From the NCBI GenBank assembly GCA_021234155.1, contig JAJEKV010000031.1, positions 14,501,748 through 14,565,747 on the forward strand: 64,000 nucleotides of DNA, in the 5' to 3' direction. This DNA is from Isoetes taiwanensis (lineage: Eukaryota > Streptophyta > Lycopodiopsida > Isoetales > Isoetaceae). The notes under the pieces are model-generated. The model was not told where the DNA came from. It was given only the letters and a program-made list of their open reading frames with translations, and did no database searches. The translations under genes and the position numbers were made by a program. Shown here in pieces: positions 10,924 through 21,794 of the stretch (positions are counted from its first letter, which is position 1; every line of letters begins with the position of its first letter).

Positions 10924-11055
10924 CGATTCAAGGAAGCATTTCACCAGTAAGGATTCAAGAAAGTGTTTCAGTGGCGATTCAGGGGATTCAAGGAAGCGTT
11001 TCAGTGATTTAGAAAGTCCAAAAAAGATTCAATGAAGCGTTTCAGTAAAATTTAG
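10924..11055. repeat. Degenerate tandem repeat of AAGCGTTTCAGT core
   Basis: The phrase GATTCAAGGAAGCGTTTCAG recurs in four variants (near 10930, 10950, 10985 and 11030) with irregular spacers. It follows the hairpin at 10.7 kb by about 140 bp. Confidence 0.55.
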
Positions 11056-11799
11056 TAGCATCAATCGACACGGTTTCTGGAGTTCGGCTTCAAAAGGTAA
11101 AAGGTAAAAAAACTTCTACTTCCTACTTCCGATTCAATCAGAAAAATCTTTGTTGTCTGCCTTCAGTTTGTGAACAAAATTTCAAGCCCCCATGTGCCGA
11201 AATTGGATTTACAGAAGAACCCAGCCCATAGCCAAGCTCATAAGCTCATAATCTTGGCAGGAGCCCCCTTTTTTCTTTTCTAGCTTTTTTGTTACCCTTA
11301 TCTGTTGCATGCTTGTTTTATTGCCGAACCTTTCAAAATTGTATATCAGAAATTTTCTTCTGGCCTAATCCTTGAATCCCAAAATCTTCAGGAAGATTAG
11401 TCTTGAGATTAGAGATCCAGGTATATTGTAACGAGATGTCGGTATTATCTTGTGTCGATGGACATGGATGCATTTTAGCTACACCCAAAAAAGGAGCGTG
11501 CGGCAATGGAGTCGCAGAATCCCAGTGTTAGCTTTTGTTGTAAGCACTCTAGATTTAATCTCGAAAGAAAATAATTTTTTTCTTCTCTTTCTGATCATAT
11601 ATATTTTGTAAGCAGAGGAATCTGCAGCAACATAAGCAACATAGGTAAGTAGATATATGAATGTGTATTTTGTATCCAAATAGTTGCAGAGAAGAGCAAT
11701 TCATTTGTAACTTAAGGATGATTATACTTCATCTTTACATTAAAAAACGTAATCGTATTGGAAGTCTTTATGCCTTTGGAAACGCACATTCATGCCTGA

Positions 11800-12009
11800 T
11801 TGCCAGTGTCTGGGTTCTCCCAGAATTCAGCACTCAATCTAGAGTACAAAAGAAAATCAAGGCAAGCTCAGTTATTTAAGGCCACAGAGAAAGTTGGTGA
11901 AGAAGGCACTTCTGTTTTGGATGCCACTTCAAGTGCTTCACTTGAGAACAAAAAAGTACAAGATAAACTCATTGCTTATGTGGGAAAATCAACATTTTTG
12001 TCACTTTAA
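11800..12009 (+). CDS. Possible coding fragment, unknown
   Basis: An open plus-strand frame whose second half (from about 11880) is hydrophilic and protein-like, with KATEKVGEEGTSVLDATSS and SLENKKVQDKLIAYVGKS. I do not recognise it. No splice borders are strong enough to define an exon. Confidence 0.2.
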   Translation: MPVSGFSQNSALNLEYKRKSRQAQLFKATEKVGEEGTSVLDATSSASLENKKVQDKLIAYVGKSTFLSL

Positions 12010-12181
12010 AATAGGTAGATGATATGGTTGTTTTGCAGCCAAAGTTGCTAAGGAGAAGGGCTAAATTATTCTAATTCGGATTATATGGGGTCGATGGGCG
12101 GGAAGGCGCAGGTAGGGCGGCAGGGTTAGGCGGCTTCTTGCCACCTCTCCAAGTCGGCACTGCTGCGGTGGTGAGCGATCC

Positions 12182-12352
12182 TTCTTGTTTCTCTGGAGCC
12201 AGACAGGAGATCCTTATGACGCTTTGGCACAGCTGGTTGAAGATGATGCGGTTTTTCTCAAAGATCTTATTATGCTGCAGAACCAGTTTCTTGCAGATTT
12301 CAAGAGGTCTTTGTCTTGGATCTGGGTCGACCGGGCGGCAGGTTTTCTGTAG
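12182..12352 (+). CDS. Possible coding fragment, unknown
   Basis: A plus-strand frame ending in TAG at 12350 encodes GDPYDALAQLVEDDAVFLKD, LIMLQNQFLADFKRSL and SWIWVDRAAGF. Composition and heptad-like leucines look like real, partly helical protein. An AG (TCTGGAGCCAG, ending at 12202) could be an acceptor. The family is unknown to me, and it may be a captured gene fragment or a genuine last exon. Confidence 0.3.
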   Translation, partial: FLFLWSQTGDPYDALAQLVEDDAVFLKDLIMLQNQFLADFKRSLSWIWVDRAAGFL

Positions 12353-12359
12353 AGCATAA

Positions 12360-13235
12360 TCTTCTTTGAGTCTTTTGTGTATATTTATTTTGGAGCAGGT
12401 CTGGCATCGTAGGTTCTTCCTTTATCTTTCACACTCTTTTAATGGCAAAGAGATTCAGATTGTATCTGCAGACTGAAGAGGACATGTCCCTCTAGATTAT
12501 ATAGTAGATAGTAGATTCTTTGTCAGGGAGGTTGCATGAACAGTAATCTTGAGTAGAAATTTTTTAAGAAAGCGGTACTGTTGGAGAATATTTTTATGTA
12601 AGTCTAACTAGGGATGAGCTCCTAGAGAATGGGCTTCGTGGCTAAAGGCTCCATGTCAGTTTTGCAATCTTGAGAATTCTCTGCCTCAAGTTTGCTTTAT
12701 TCAGGTAGTTCTTTGACAGATTGGATTTACAGGAATGGATTGAGATGATAATGCCGAGCTAGGGACATCCAAATGCAGAGATATATTATGCACCAAGCTT
12801 TTGAGAGAGGAGTTTGGCGGCTAGGCTTGTTCTGAGCCTAGCCAACTTTAGGATGACCGTATTTTCCCAACAATGCAGCATTGCATCAAAGATCCCTCTT
12901 TGGTGTGATCGGATCTTAGAGGGCAGTGAGCAGTGGCAGCTCTGTGCAACAGTGTGGCAGGCTTTTCTACAAAAACATGCCCCTTTATCTGGTATATTTT
13001 CTGTTATTTGTGAAAGCTCTTGTGCTTAATTTTATCAAGCCATAAGAGGGCTATCTGATTTGCTAAAATATTTTCAACTTAACTCTTAAAGGAGTTTTGA
13101 ATAAGCATAGCTTATGCGAAGCGAAGATGTTGAGGTAAGCTCCTGTAGTAACTTCCCATATTGTTGATGCATGTACTCTTTTATTCTGATAATATAAAAA
13201 TGGCACCTTCATGGTGTCTCCTTGCCTTCAAGAAA
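12360..13235. other. No gene recognised
   Basis: No supported gene, RNA or repeat between the coding-like fragment and the purine microsatellite. Confidence 0.4.
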
Positions 13236-13237
13236 GA

Positions 13238-13288
13238 AGGAAAAAGAAAAAAGAAAAAAGAAAAAAGAAAAAAGAAAAAAGAAAAAAG

Positions 13289-13359
<71 letters not shown>

Positions 13360-13612
13360 AAAAAGAAAGAAGAAAGAAGAAAGAAGAAAGAAGAAAGAAG
13401 AAAGAAGAAAGAAGAAAGAAGAAAGAAGAAAGAAGAAAGAAGAAAGAAGAAAGAAGAAAAAGAAAGAAGAAAGAAGAAAGAAGAAAGAAGAAAGAAGAAA
13501 GAAGAAAGAAGAAAGAAGAAAGAAGAAAGAAGAAAGAAGAAAGAAGAAAGAAGAAAGAAGAAAAAAGAAAAAAGAAAAAAGAAAAAAGAAAAAAGAAAAA
13601 AGAAACAAGAAA
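13238..13612. repeat. 375-bp pure-purine microsatellite
   Basis: An uninterrupted A/G tract on the plus strand with three zones: (GAAAAAA)n (about 13238-13290), an A run of about 65 bases (13291-13357), then (GAAAGAA)n with a 7-bp period to about 13560, and (GAAAAAA)n again. Apparent Lys/Glu-rich or Phe/Leu-rich frames through it are artefacts of the repeat. It could adopt triplex (H-DNA) structure. Confidence 0.95.
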
Positions 13613-13746
13613 CAAGGTGCTGCGCACGGAGGGTTGCCCTCCATGGCCGGAGAGTGAAGTGGCTTAAGTCATAGTTGTAGACAATAGAGTATTTGAATCG
13701 AAATTGCTATTTTAAAACATTGACATTTTGTGAAGGTGATGGGATT

Positions 13747-13785
13747 CTATTCTATTTTATTCTATTCTATTCTATTCTATTCTAT
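13747..13785. repeat. (ATTCT)n tract
   Basis: About eight ATTCT/TTCTA units, one with an extra T. The same pentamer forms the tails of LINE family A, but the preceding sequence lacks the family A 3' end, so this may be a separate microsatellite. Confidence 0.8.
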
Positions 13786-13799
13786 ATTCTCATTCTCAA

Positions 13800-15745
13800 A
13801 ATTGTCGAGGTCCACGTTTGAGAATATATAAAGTAACCTTTTCCAGTTGAATTATCGAGTTACTAAGGATGCGCCCAATTCTTTCTTCGGCAGGGTCCAA
13901 ATAGTTTAGCGAGTTTATATATGTTTAGTGCTCTAGCGTGGGATACTAGGGTAAGGCTATCCCTGGTGGGCAAAGACTGGGTTATGCTTCTGGAAGCGAA
14001 TTTCTTGCATTGTGAGATTACTTAGAACCTACAAGTGGAGGCAAAAACCAGTTAGATTTATATCCGATGGAGGTCCATTTGGTCGATTGGTGCTTCAAGT
14101 AATTGTTGTTTAAGCTGCGATATTCTGAAGTTTATTACCTGGAAACTCCTTATTAGCACTTTCACAACTTTGCCGTGGACAACCGATCTTTCCATCTCTG
14201 TTATTTACTTCCAAAAGCAAATTTTGATTGACTGTGATATGAATAACTCTTGTTCATTCATCAGTAGTTCCACCGTGTAAATCTAGAACGATATTGCGGT
14301 AATAACAGGTGCCCTAGATTAAAATGTTCATCGTATTTTTTCCATTAACTTTTGACTAAATGCACGTTTGGCCTTGCAACATAAGGCGGCATTATATATG
14401 GGTTTGCACTTTATATGTGCTTTACCAACTAAGAAGCAGGGATAGCGGAAACAGACATGGTAATCTATTTAAATGCTAGAGCTGACCACATTTAGGTGTA
14501 ATCAGCGCATAGCTTTTTTCACAGATAACTAACTTTCTCATTGCTAGTCATATAAGCCTTGTTTAACTCCAATACAGAAGCTAGATGTTGAAAAAATTCT
14601 GGTTAGGTCATGCTTCCCACAATTTTGAAGGTTAATGTCTCTGTAAAGCAGAATTTGTTAATAAACTTGCATAAATCAGGCCACCAGCTACTTTTGTTGT
14701 TGTCCTTAATAATTGTGGTACCATCCAAAACATTTCATCTATCTTCAATATGTTTCCTACCAATATGTTTCCTACTTGTGCCTCTTTTGCCTTAAGACTA
14801 ATTACTGAAAAGACACTCATTTAATTATTTGTGTACGGCAGAATGTTTCAATGCACATTAGATGGCCCATGACTTCAAATTTGTTATAAAATTGGTGAGT
14901 GAATTAACGTCGTTCCGTTTAACATTCTGAAGCGGCTTCAATTGTTCCTTGCAAACTAAAAAAGTAACTTATAATCCGTGTGTCTTGTTGTGTGGATCCA
15001 AACTGCCGGTGTCCACTGCAGAAAGAGCACAATATAGAAGAACAGACAATATTACCTTTATTAACCTGGAACTAAATGTGCAACTGATGCAAGCAGAAGA
15101 AATTTTTCGTATACTTCAAGAAGTAATATCCATAAGATGAAAAACTCCATTTTGGGCGGAGAAAACGAGCAGCTAGTGCCTCCTAAGATCTATAGGTGCA
15201 TCAAACTCAGATCATTCGAGAAGGACGCCCTAAGCATATGTGACAGAATTTGGTATTTCAACTGAGATTCTACCAACATAGATGGCATGAAATGGCTATT
15301 GTGAAACGGAAACATACACCCTCTCAAATCCACTGTAAGGATAAGTTAAAGTTAACTAATCTTTGACTTAGACATGACAGTGTATTGTGAACTTATTGGT
15401 CCTGCATTTATGATACCCTTCATTATTCATAGCTTAAATCTCTTGATTTTGACAACAAAAGCCAACTATTCATTTTCATGCTTCTAGCACACTTTCACAT
15501 GAACCAGTTAAGAAATAAAGTAGAAAGCCCAAGTACCTGTGTGCAACATCCCATCCGTGGGAGGAAGGTCGGCTTAAGTGAATCAACAAAACCGATTGCC
15601 ATCCTTGAATGAACAACCGTATTGCATCCTCCCTCCACTCTCCATTAATCTTTTGACCACCCTTTTTCCATGTGGCCCATGGCCCAAAGAAGGAAGTACC
15701 TGGGATTTTCCAAGAGAAATAGAGTTAGAGTTTCCATTTTCAAGG
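13800..15745. other. No gene recognised
   Basis: Intergenic DNA. Only a 15-bp duplication (CAATATGTTTCCTAC, near 14746-14775) stands out. Confidence 0.4.
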
Positions 15746-15749
15746 GAAT

Positions 15750-15835
15750 CACATAGCTCGACCCATCCCGAGGTACCAAACAGCACATAGCTCTAACCCA
15801 TCCCGAGGTACCGACTTAGCACATAGCTTTATCCT
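15750..15835. repeat. Minisatellite, ~35-bp period, 2.4 copies
   Basis: CACATAGCT starts at 15750, 15784 and 15820. The first two units also share CCCATCCCGAGGTACC. Confidence 0.75.
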
Positions 15836-15849
15836 CTCCTTCGTTCTTG

Positions 15850-16940
15850 GTTAGAAATAATTTTCCTAAATTTCTTGTTTAGACGCTTCTCTCCATGAGA
15901 ATCAATTCCAACCATCGGCGATGCTTTCAAATCTTCATTGTCGATCTCTCGAACACCGTAGTAATGCGTTTTACCACCGTATGATGTGTAAATCTTTGGA
16001 AACACGAGAATCTAATAACAATTTTTGATGTAAAACATACGTAAGTAAGTTCTTCGTGTTAGGTGTGTAAATCTGATCCATGACATAAAAGTGCCATTGT
16101 CGACATGCGTAATTGCAGAGGAGAAACGCCAACACCGCCTTCCACAACAACATATTCTCGCTTCATCCTTCCTAGCATCCCGCACACTTTTAGCAAATAA
16201 GGGTATACTAAACTCTCTTTGCAAACTTTATGTTTATGTGTTTTTCTACGCTGGTGAGCTATTTCATGGCGGTCCACACAGAGAAGAACAATATCATGTG
16301 ACCTATGACTCTTGAGATGTTCCGAAAAGTATTGTCGATGGCGGGACGGATTATTCTCAGAACGAAGATAATGATTAGACTCTCCACGGCTCACGATCGA
16401 TTTTCCTTGCTTTGTATGTAAAATTCGTTATTCTTGTCTTTTGGCGACCCCTTGGTTCAAAAAAAGAAGCTTGATTGAGGGTGGGTCTTCATCTAATGCC
16501 TCTGCCAACCCTCTCTCCAAATACCTTCAATATCAACAAAGAATATGTCCAAAGATATAAGACTAGCATGGAGAAAGAAAAATATGATATTTTTAACACT
16601 TAAGATCATATTATAACCGAAAGCGGTCCCTAACTCATGTATACAAAAATTGGTCTAGTCAAAGTAATAAACTTGAACTTTATCCTGCATATCTTTCCAT
16701 AGACTGAATTTATCCATACTTGCATACATCCAAACCTACATAAAGAAATTCAAGAAAGTACCTTACCATTCAATCTTTTTACGGTCACAATAGCAATGTA
16801 TATGGCCATCACCAAAGATAGATCCCGCACTCACGGTAGACAGGACCCTTACAAGAAAACTTCTTGACAAACCTCAACCGTGAATAATCCAGGCCTGGAC
16901 TTTTCCAGCACTGGTGAACTTTCTTTCTTGGATCGATTTT
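15850..16940. other. No gene recognised
   Basis: No supported coding frame, RNA gene or repeat found before the truncated LINE. Confidence 0.4.
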
Positions 16941-16949
16941 ACTGACAGA

Positions 16950-18074
<1,125 letters not shown>

Positions 18075-18078
18075 AAGG

Positions 18079-19490
18079 CGCTTGGGATAGCGAGACCTAA
18101 AAAGGATGTGGAGAAATCTGGTGCTGGTGGTCCCAGGAGTGGTTCTGCCACTGTAGTTACGTCCAAATCAGATGTGAGCCCCAAGGAGAATGATAAAAAA
18201 TCTGGAAAACTTGGGTCTGCAGGGCCGGATTCAGAGATTGAAAAGCATGGGTCTGATGTGTCTGCTGGAAAACATGGAAAATATGGGTCTGCAGGGTCGG
18301 ATTCAGAGATTGAAAAGCATGGATCTGATGTGTCTGCTGGAAAACATGGAAAATATGTGTCTGCAGGGCCGGATTCAGAGATTAAAAAGCATGGGTCTGC
18401 TATGTCTGCTGGAAAACATGGGTCTGCGGGGCGGAATCGAGGTTTCGTAGGTAGAAAAGTCTCGTTGGTCTCACAGTAGAAGATATGTCAGAAGATGGAG
18501 ATATGTCTGCCGTAGAAGATATGTCTGCGCAGGAGTTGTTGGATGCTGGACTTGCTCAAATCGGCACAGCCGGAAATGCCAAACCAGGTGGGCTTATTGC
18601 AGCAAGTTCCAAACATAAAACTAAAAAGGCAACATGCTCTATCACAGACAAACAGGTCGAGAATGCAGGTAGACAGACCGAGACTGCAGCTGGTGGAAAT
18701 TCTGAACTATGTGGTAGCCCTGGTTCTTGCATTGCCATGGCATCCTCTTTGGGATCCGCCGCTTTAATCGAAAGGTCCGTTAAAAACCAACCGTAATTGG
18801 TGAATACAAAGACTAAAAGCACTTGTTTGCAGCTATTGAGCATATGAGAGAAGCAGTGGACGGTTCTGTGCGCACAGTGAAGATATCCATGGAGCAAGCG
18901 GTTCAAGGTATGATGCATGATTTGAAAAACTTTCTTCTTGCTCATGTACAATCTGAAATAAATAGATGTCAAACACATATGCTTAATGAACTTGAGCAAT
19001 TCAAAGCACTGATGCGATCCGAGTTTGAGCAATTTAAGCATGATATGAGTAATAAAGCTCCAGAAGCTGCAAGCAGGCCGCATGATATCTCTGAAATTAA
19101 AGATCAGTTTGAAGCTTACAGGGAAGAACAAGAAAAGAAAGCATATGACGTATCTGAAATTAAAAATCAGTTTGAAGCCTACAGGGAAGAACAAGAAAAG
19201 AAGGCAAGGGCACTGAATATTCGTATACTTGGCATGCCGGAGGTTGCTAAAGAAAATACTAAGCAGATGGTTGAAAATTTTCTTGAAGAGAAATTGCAGA
19301 TTGAGAACGCAGGAATCATGGAAGCCTTTCGCATTGGAAAAGAGAATAGCAATGGCAGACATATTATTGTAAAATTCAGTAATCGGGAAAACAAATTGCA
19401 AGTGCTTAGGAAACGTGCAAGCTTGAAAGGTACTTCAGCGTTCATCAATGAGGATCTAACTAAAGCGCAGTTGGAGGAGCATAAATATCT
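18079..19490 (+). pseudogene. LINE ORF1 (L1-type), broken, copy 2
   Basis: The protein starts with the family signature ARPKKD (compare MGKPKK and MGHPKK in the other copies), but the ATG is destroyed. A Ser/Gly-rich N-terminus with 24-residue repeats runs to a stop at 18479. Two further frames follow: 18485-18796, and 18823-19500 with a long heptad-type segment (FEQFKHDM, FEAYREEQEKK duplicated). Then comes an RRM-like core, ALNIRILGMPE, and a C-terminal domain with GRHIIVKFSNRENKLQVLRK and FINEDLTKAQLEEHK. This order (coiled coil, RRM, C-terminal domain) is that of L1 ORF1p (Transposase_22 type), an RNA-binding trimeric chaperone. The last ~35 residues present in copy 4 are missing, cut by the insert. 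Confidence 0.85.
18213..18431 (+). repeat. 72-bp in-frame minisatellite in ORF1
   Basis: Units begin at 18213, 18285 and 18357, with a partial fourth at 18420; the third is 9 bp short. Each unit encodes SAGPDSEIEKHGSDVSAGKH with small changes. It is absent from ORF1 of copies 3 and 4. Confidence 0.9.
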
Positions 19491-19499
19491 AGCATTATA

Positions 19500-21440
19500 A
19501 CAGGGGTTTTTTTTTCCTGTTTTTGTACTGTTTTCTCTAAGGTTTTCATATGATTTGGTGGCCGTATTCATCCAGGTGTACTAAATAGTATTTCTAGAGT
19601 GCACTCTTTTGTTAGCCGTTGATTTTAGAAAAGGGGCAAATCCTGTGGTTCTTTTGTGATTTGTGGTTTTTTTTAGGGTTGTGGGTTTTTTTAGGGTTGC
19701 TGGGATCCGGCAGTAAAGCAGTTTTTCTTTTTCTGAGGTGGGTTCTCTGCCTTGCATTTCTTGTGAAGCAAACAGTGAGGTTTCCGTGTCATGTTGGGAT
19801 TTTTGGATTCGAAGGAGCTGGTAATTAATGCATGTCTGATGCAAATTCACGGTTCAAAAGGTACCATGTCCGTGGCATTTTGAAGGAAAGCAAAAGCGAA
19901 CTCAGTCTTTGGGGAAGAAGTCTTGATTCAGAAGGAGCAGGGGATGTCATTCTTTCTTCTTTGGTAGGCGGAAAGTTTCATGAATGTGGTCTAAGAGCAG
20001 CAAATCATACCCCAGTTTGTTGGGGCCTAAATCTGCCAAATGCAACCCCCTACCCGGCAGATCAAAGTTTTTTTTCTCTGGTCGCAGGAGATTATTTCAC
20101 CTGCGGCATTGATGCGAGTCTCCAAGCCTTATGTTGGGGATCAAACTATCCTTTCTTATCCTCCAATTTCCATGTCTCCAGGTGTATGCAAGGCGGAGTG
20201 CAAGAGGGGAACCTATAAAGTAGTTTTTAAGGCATCTAGGAAGGTAGGAAGCTTGTGTTCAGACCCAAATAATGGAATATCGCGTCCGTAAGTGCAGCCA
20301 AGGTTGTCCGTCGGGGGATGATCGAATCAAGTCCTTTGGTCCGTGGGGACGAGTTTGCACTTATAATTGTTCGTTATTGTAAACATCGAGATGCCCATCT
20401 GAGTGCCATACTAGAAAGAAAAGAAGTGTATCCCTTCAAGCACCCATTATCATTGGCGAATTGATCACTGCAGGTCTGGTTGTGGGCCTGCTTGCATTAG
20501 TAGGAATAATCTGGTATAGACACAGAGCGTCCAGAGAACCTCAGCCGCTAAAGTAGACAAGGGTCCGTTAAAAAGCCGTGGTTTCATGCCCCGCAGCTTA
20601 AAAAGGGCATCATTTAGGTCTTCTTTCCACAAGGGTAAAGCCGGTGGTTTGGGCTCGGGAGGAGCTCAAAATTCCTAGGGTCGAGTCTTTCAAGTACCCG
20701 AAAATTGAACAAAGCATCGGAGGATTTGCAAAAAGCAAGTGAAATTGGAAGAGGGAGTTTTTCGTGTGCTTTTAGAGGGTCCTTGCAGATGGGCGAAGTT
20801 GTTGCAAAGAAAGGGGCTACTCGAGGCTCCGCATGCCAGTATAACTAACATCAAGGATTCAAAGGATTTTCACAACGAGCTGGACCTTTTATCTCGTTTG
20901 AATCATGCTCATTTGCTTAATCTGCTTGGGTATTGTGATGAAAATGGAGAGCCACTTTTAGTGTATGAGTTCATGGCACATGGAACCCTACATGAGCATC
21001 TTCATGGCGCACCACGCGGGCCGCCTCACCGGATTAGAAGGGTTAAAATTGCAGTTCAAGCAGCCAGAGGTCTTGAATATTTACACGGATATGCTTGTCC
21101 TCCCGTTATCCACCGTGATATTAAGTCTTCCAATATTCTTCTTGATGATGAATGGAATGCTCGGGTGGCGGACTTTGGCTTGTCTCTTTTGGGTCCTCCA
21201 TACAGCAACTCTCCTCTTTCAGAACTTCCTGCATGTTCTTTCAGAACTCCCTGCAGGTACATTAGGTTATCTAGATCCTGAATATTACAGACTTCATTAT
21301 TTGACCACCAAGAGCGACATCTATAGCTTTGGCGTTCTTCTTAGGTTATCTAGATCCTGAATATTACAGACTTCATTATTTGACCACCAAGAGCGACGTC
21401 TATAGCTTTGGCGTTCTTCTGCTTGAGATTCTCAGTTTGA
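19500..21440 (+). pseudogene. CRINKLY4-like receptor kinase pseudogene
   Basis: The order of domains is that of plant CR4/CCR-type receptor kinases. An RCC1-like extracellular region (about 19960-20150) includes FHECGLRAANHTPVCWG and LVAGDYFTCGIDASLQALCW. A Cys-rich stretch follows (CKAECKRGTYKV, near 20190), then a membrane helix (IIIGELITAGLVVGLLALVG, about 20446-20510). The kinase lobe (20739-21250) has [35 protein letters not shown] (HRD) and VADFGLSLL (DFG), then [12 protein letters not shown] (APE-loop equivalent). Frameshifts, stops and internal duplications kill it, and the C-terminal kinase lobe is missing. This family signals at the cell surface in epidermal and meristem development. 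It lies between ORF1 and ORF2 of a LINE and ends close to a family A LINE tail. Confidence 0.85.
21263..21420 (+). repeat. 79-bp tandem duplication in kinase pseudogene
   Basis: The segment from TAGGTTATCTAGATCCTG to GGCGTTCTTCT (encoding the GYLDPEYY...YSFGVLL region) occurs at 21263-21341 and again at 21342-21420 with one base difference. Just before, CTTTCAGAACTYCCTGCA is also duplicated (about 21218 and 21239). Confidence 0.9.
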
Positions 21441-21524
21441 TTTGATGAAGGCAATATTGTAGGCCACAATGTCTTAGGCACAAGAACCTATAGATATGTA
21501 CACAACATTCATACACAATTTTCA

Positions 21525-21590
21525 TTGCCATAGTCGTGGACGATAAAATCATATTCTATTCTATTCTATTCTATTCTATTGCCCCGAAGG
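21525..21590 (+). mobile_element. LINE family A 3' end, fragment
   Basis: CGTGGACGATAAAATCATATTC followed by (TATTC)n matches the family A 3' end seen on the minus strand at 4017-4040. Only the terminal ~60 bp are clear. It follows the kinase pseudogene by about 100 bp and may be the tail that mobilised it. Confidence 0.65.
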
Positions 21591-21790
21591 GGCAAAAATT
21601 TTTTTTAACCTATAACATAAACCGTGCATATTCACACGGGGGGTGACGTAGGGCAGCGAGAGCCCTTATAATTATATTTTGCATGTACAAAATCAACACT
21701 ATATAGTATATTGCATGAAATCTTATAGTATTTTTCAAATCTTGTTATACAGTATCACAATTTCTACACATTCATACCCCACAAACGAGA
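21591..21790. other. Junction region of unclear origin
   Basis: Contains a GCCCCGAAGGGGC hairpin near 21581-21593, then AT-rich sequence up to where LINE ORF2 homology resumes. I could not place it in either LINE family. Confidence 0.4.
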
Positions 21791-21794
21791 CCAC

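Noticed and set aside
13161-13674. Long Lys/Glu-rich and Phe/Leu-rich open frames on both strands
   Set aside because: They are translations of the purine microsatellite in every frame; no non-repeat protein sequence is included.
13672-13790. Family A LINE 3' end before the (ATTCT)n tract
   Set aside because: Only the pentamer matches; the CGTGGACAATAAAA motif that defines the family end is not convincingly present.
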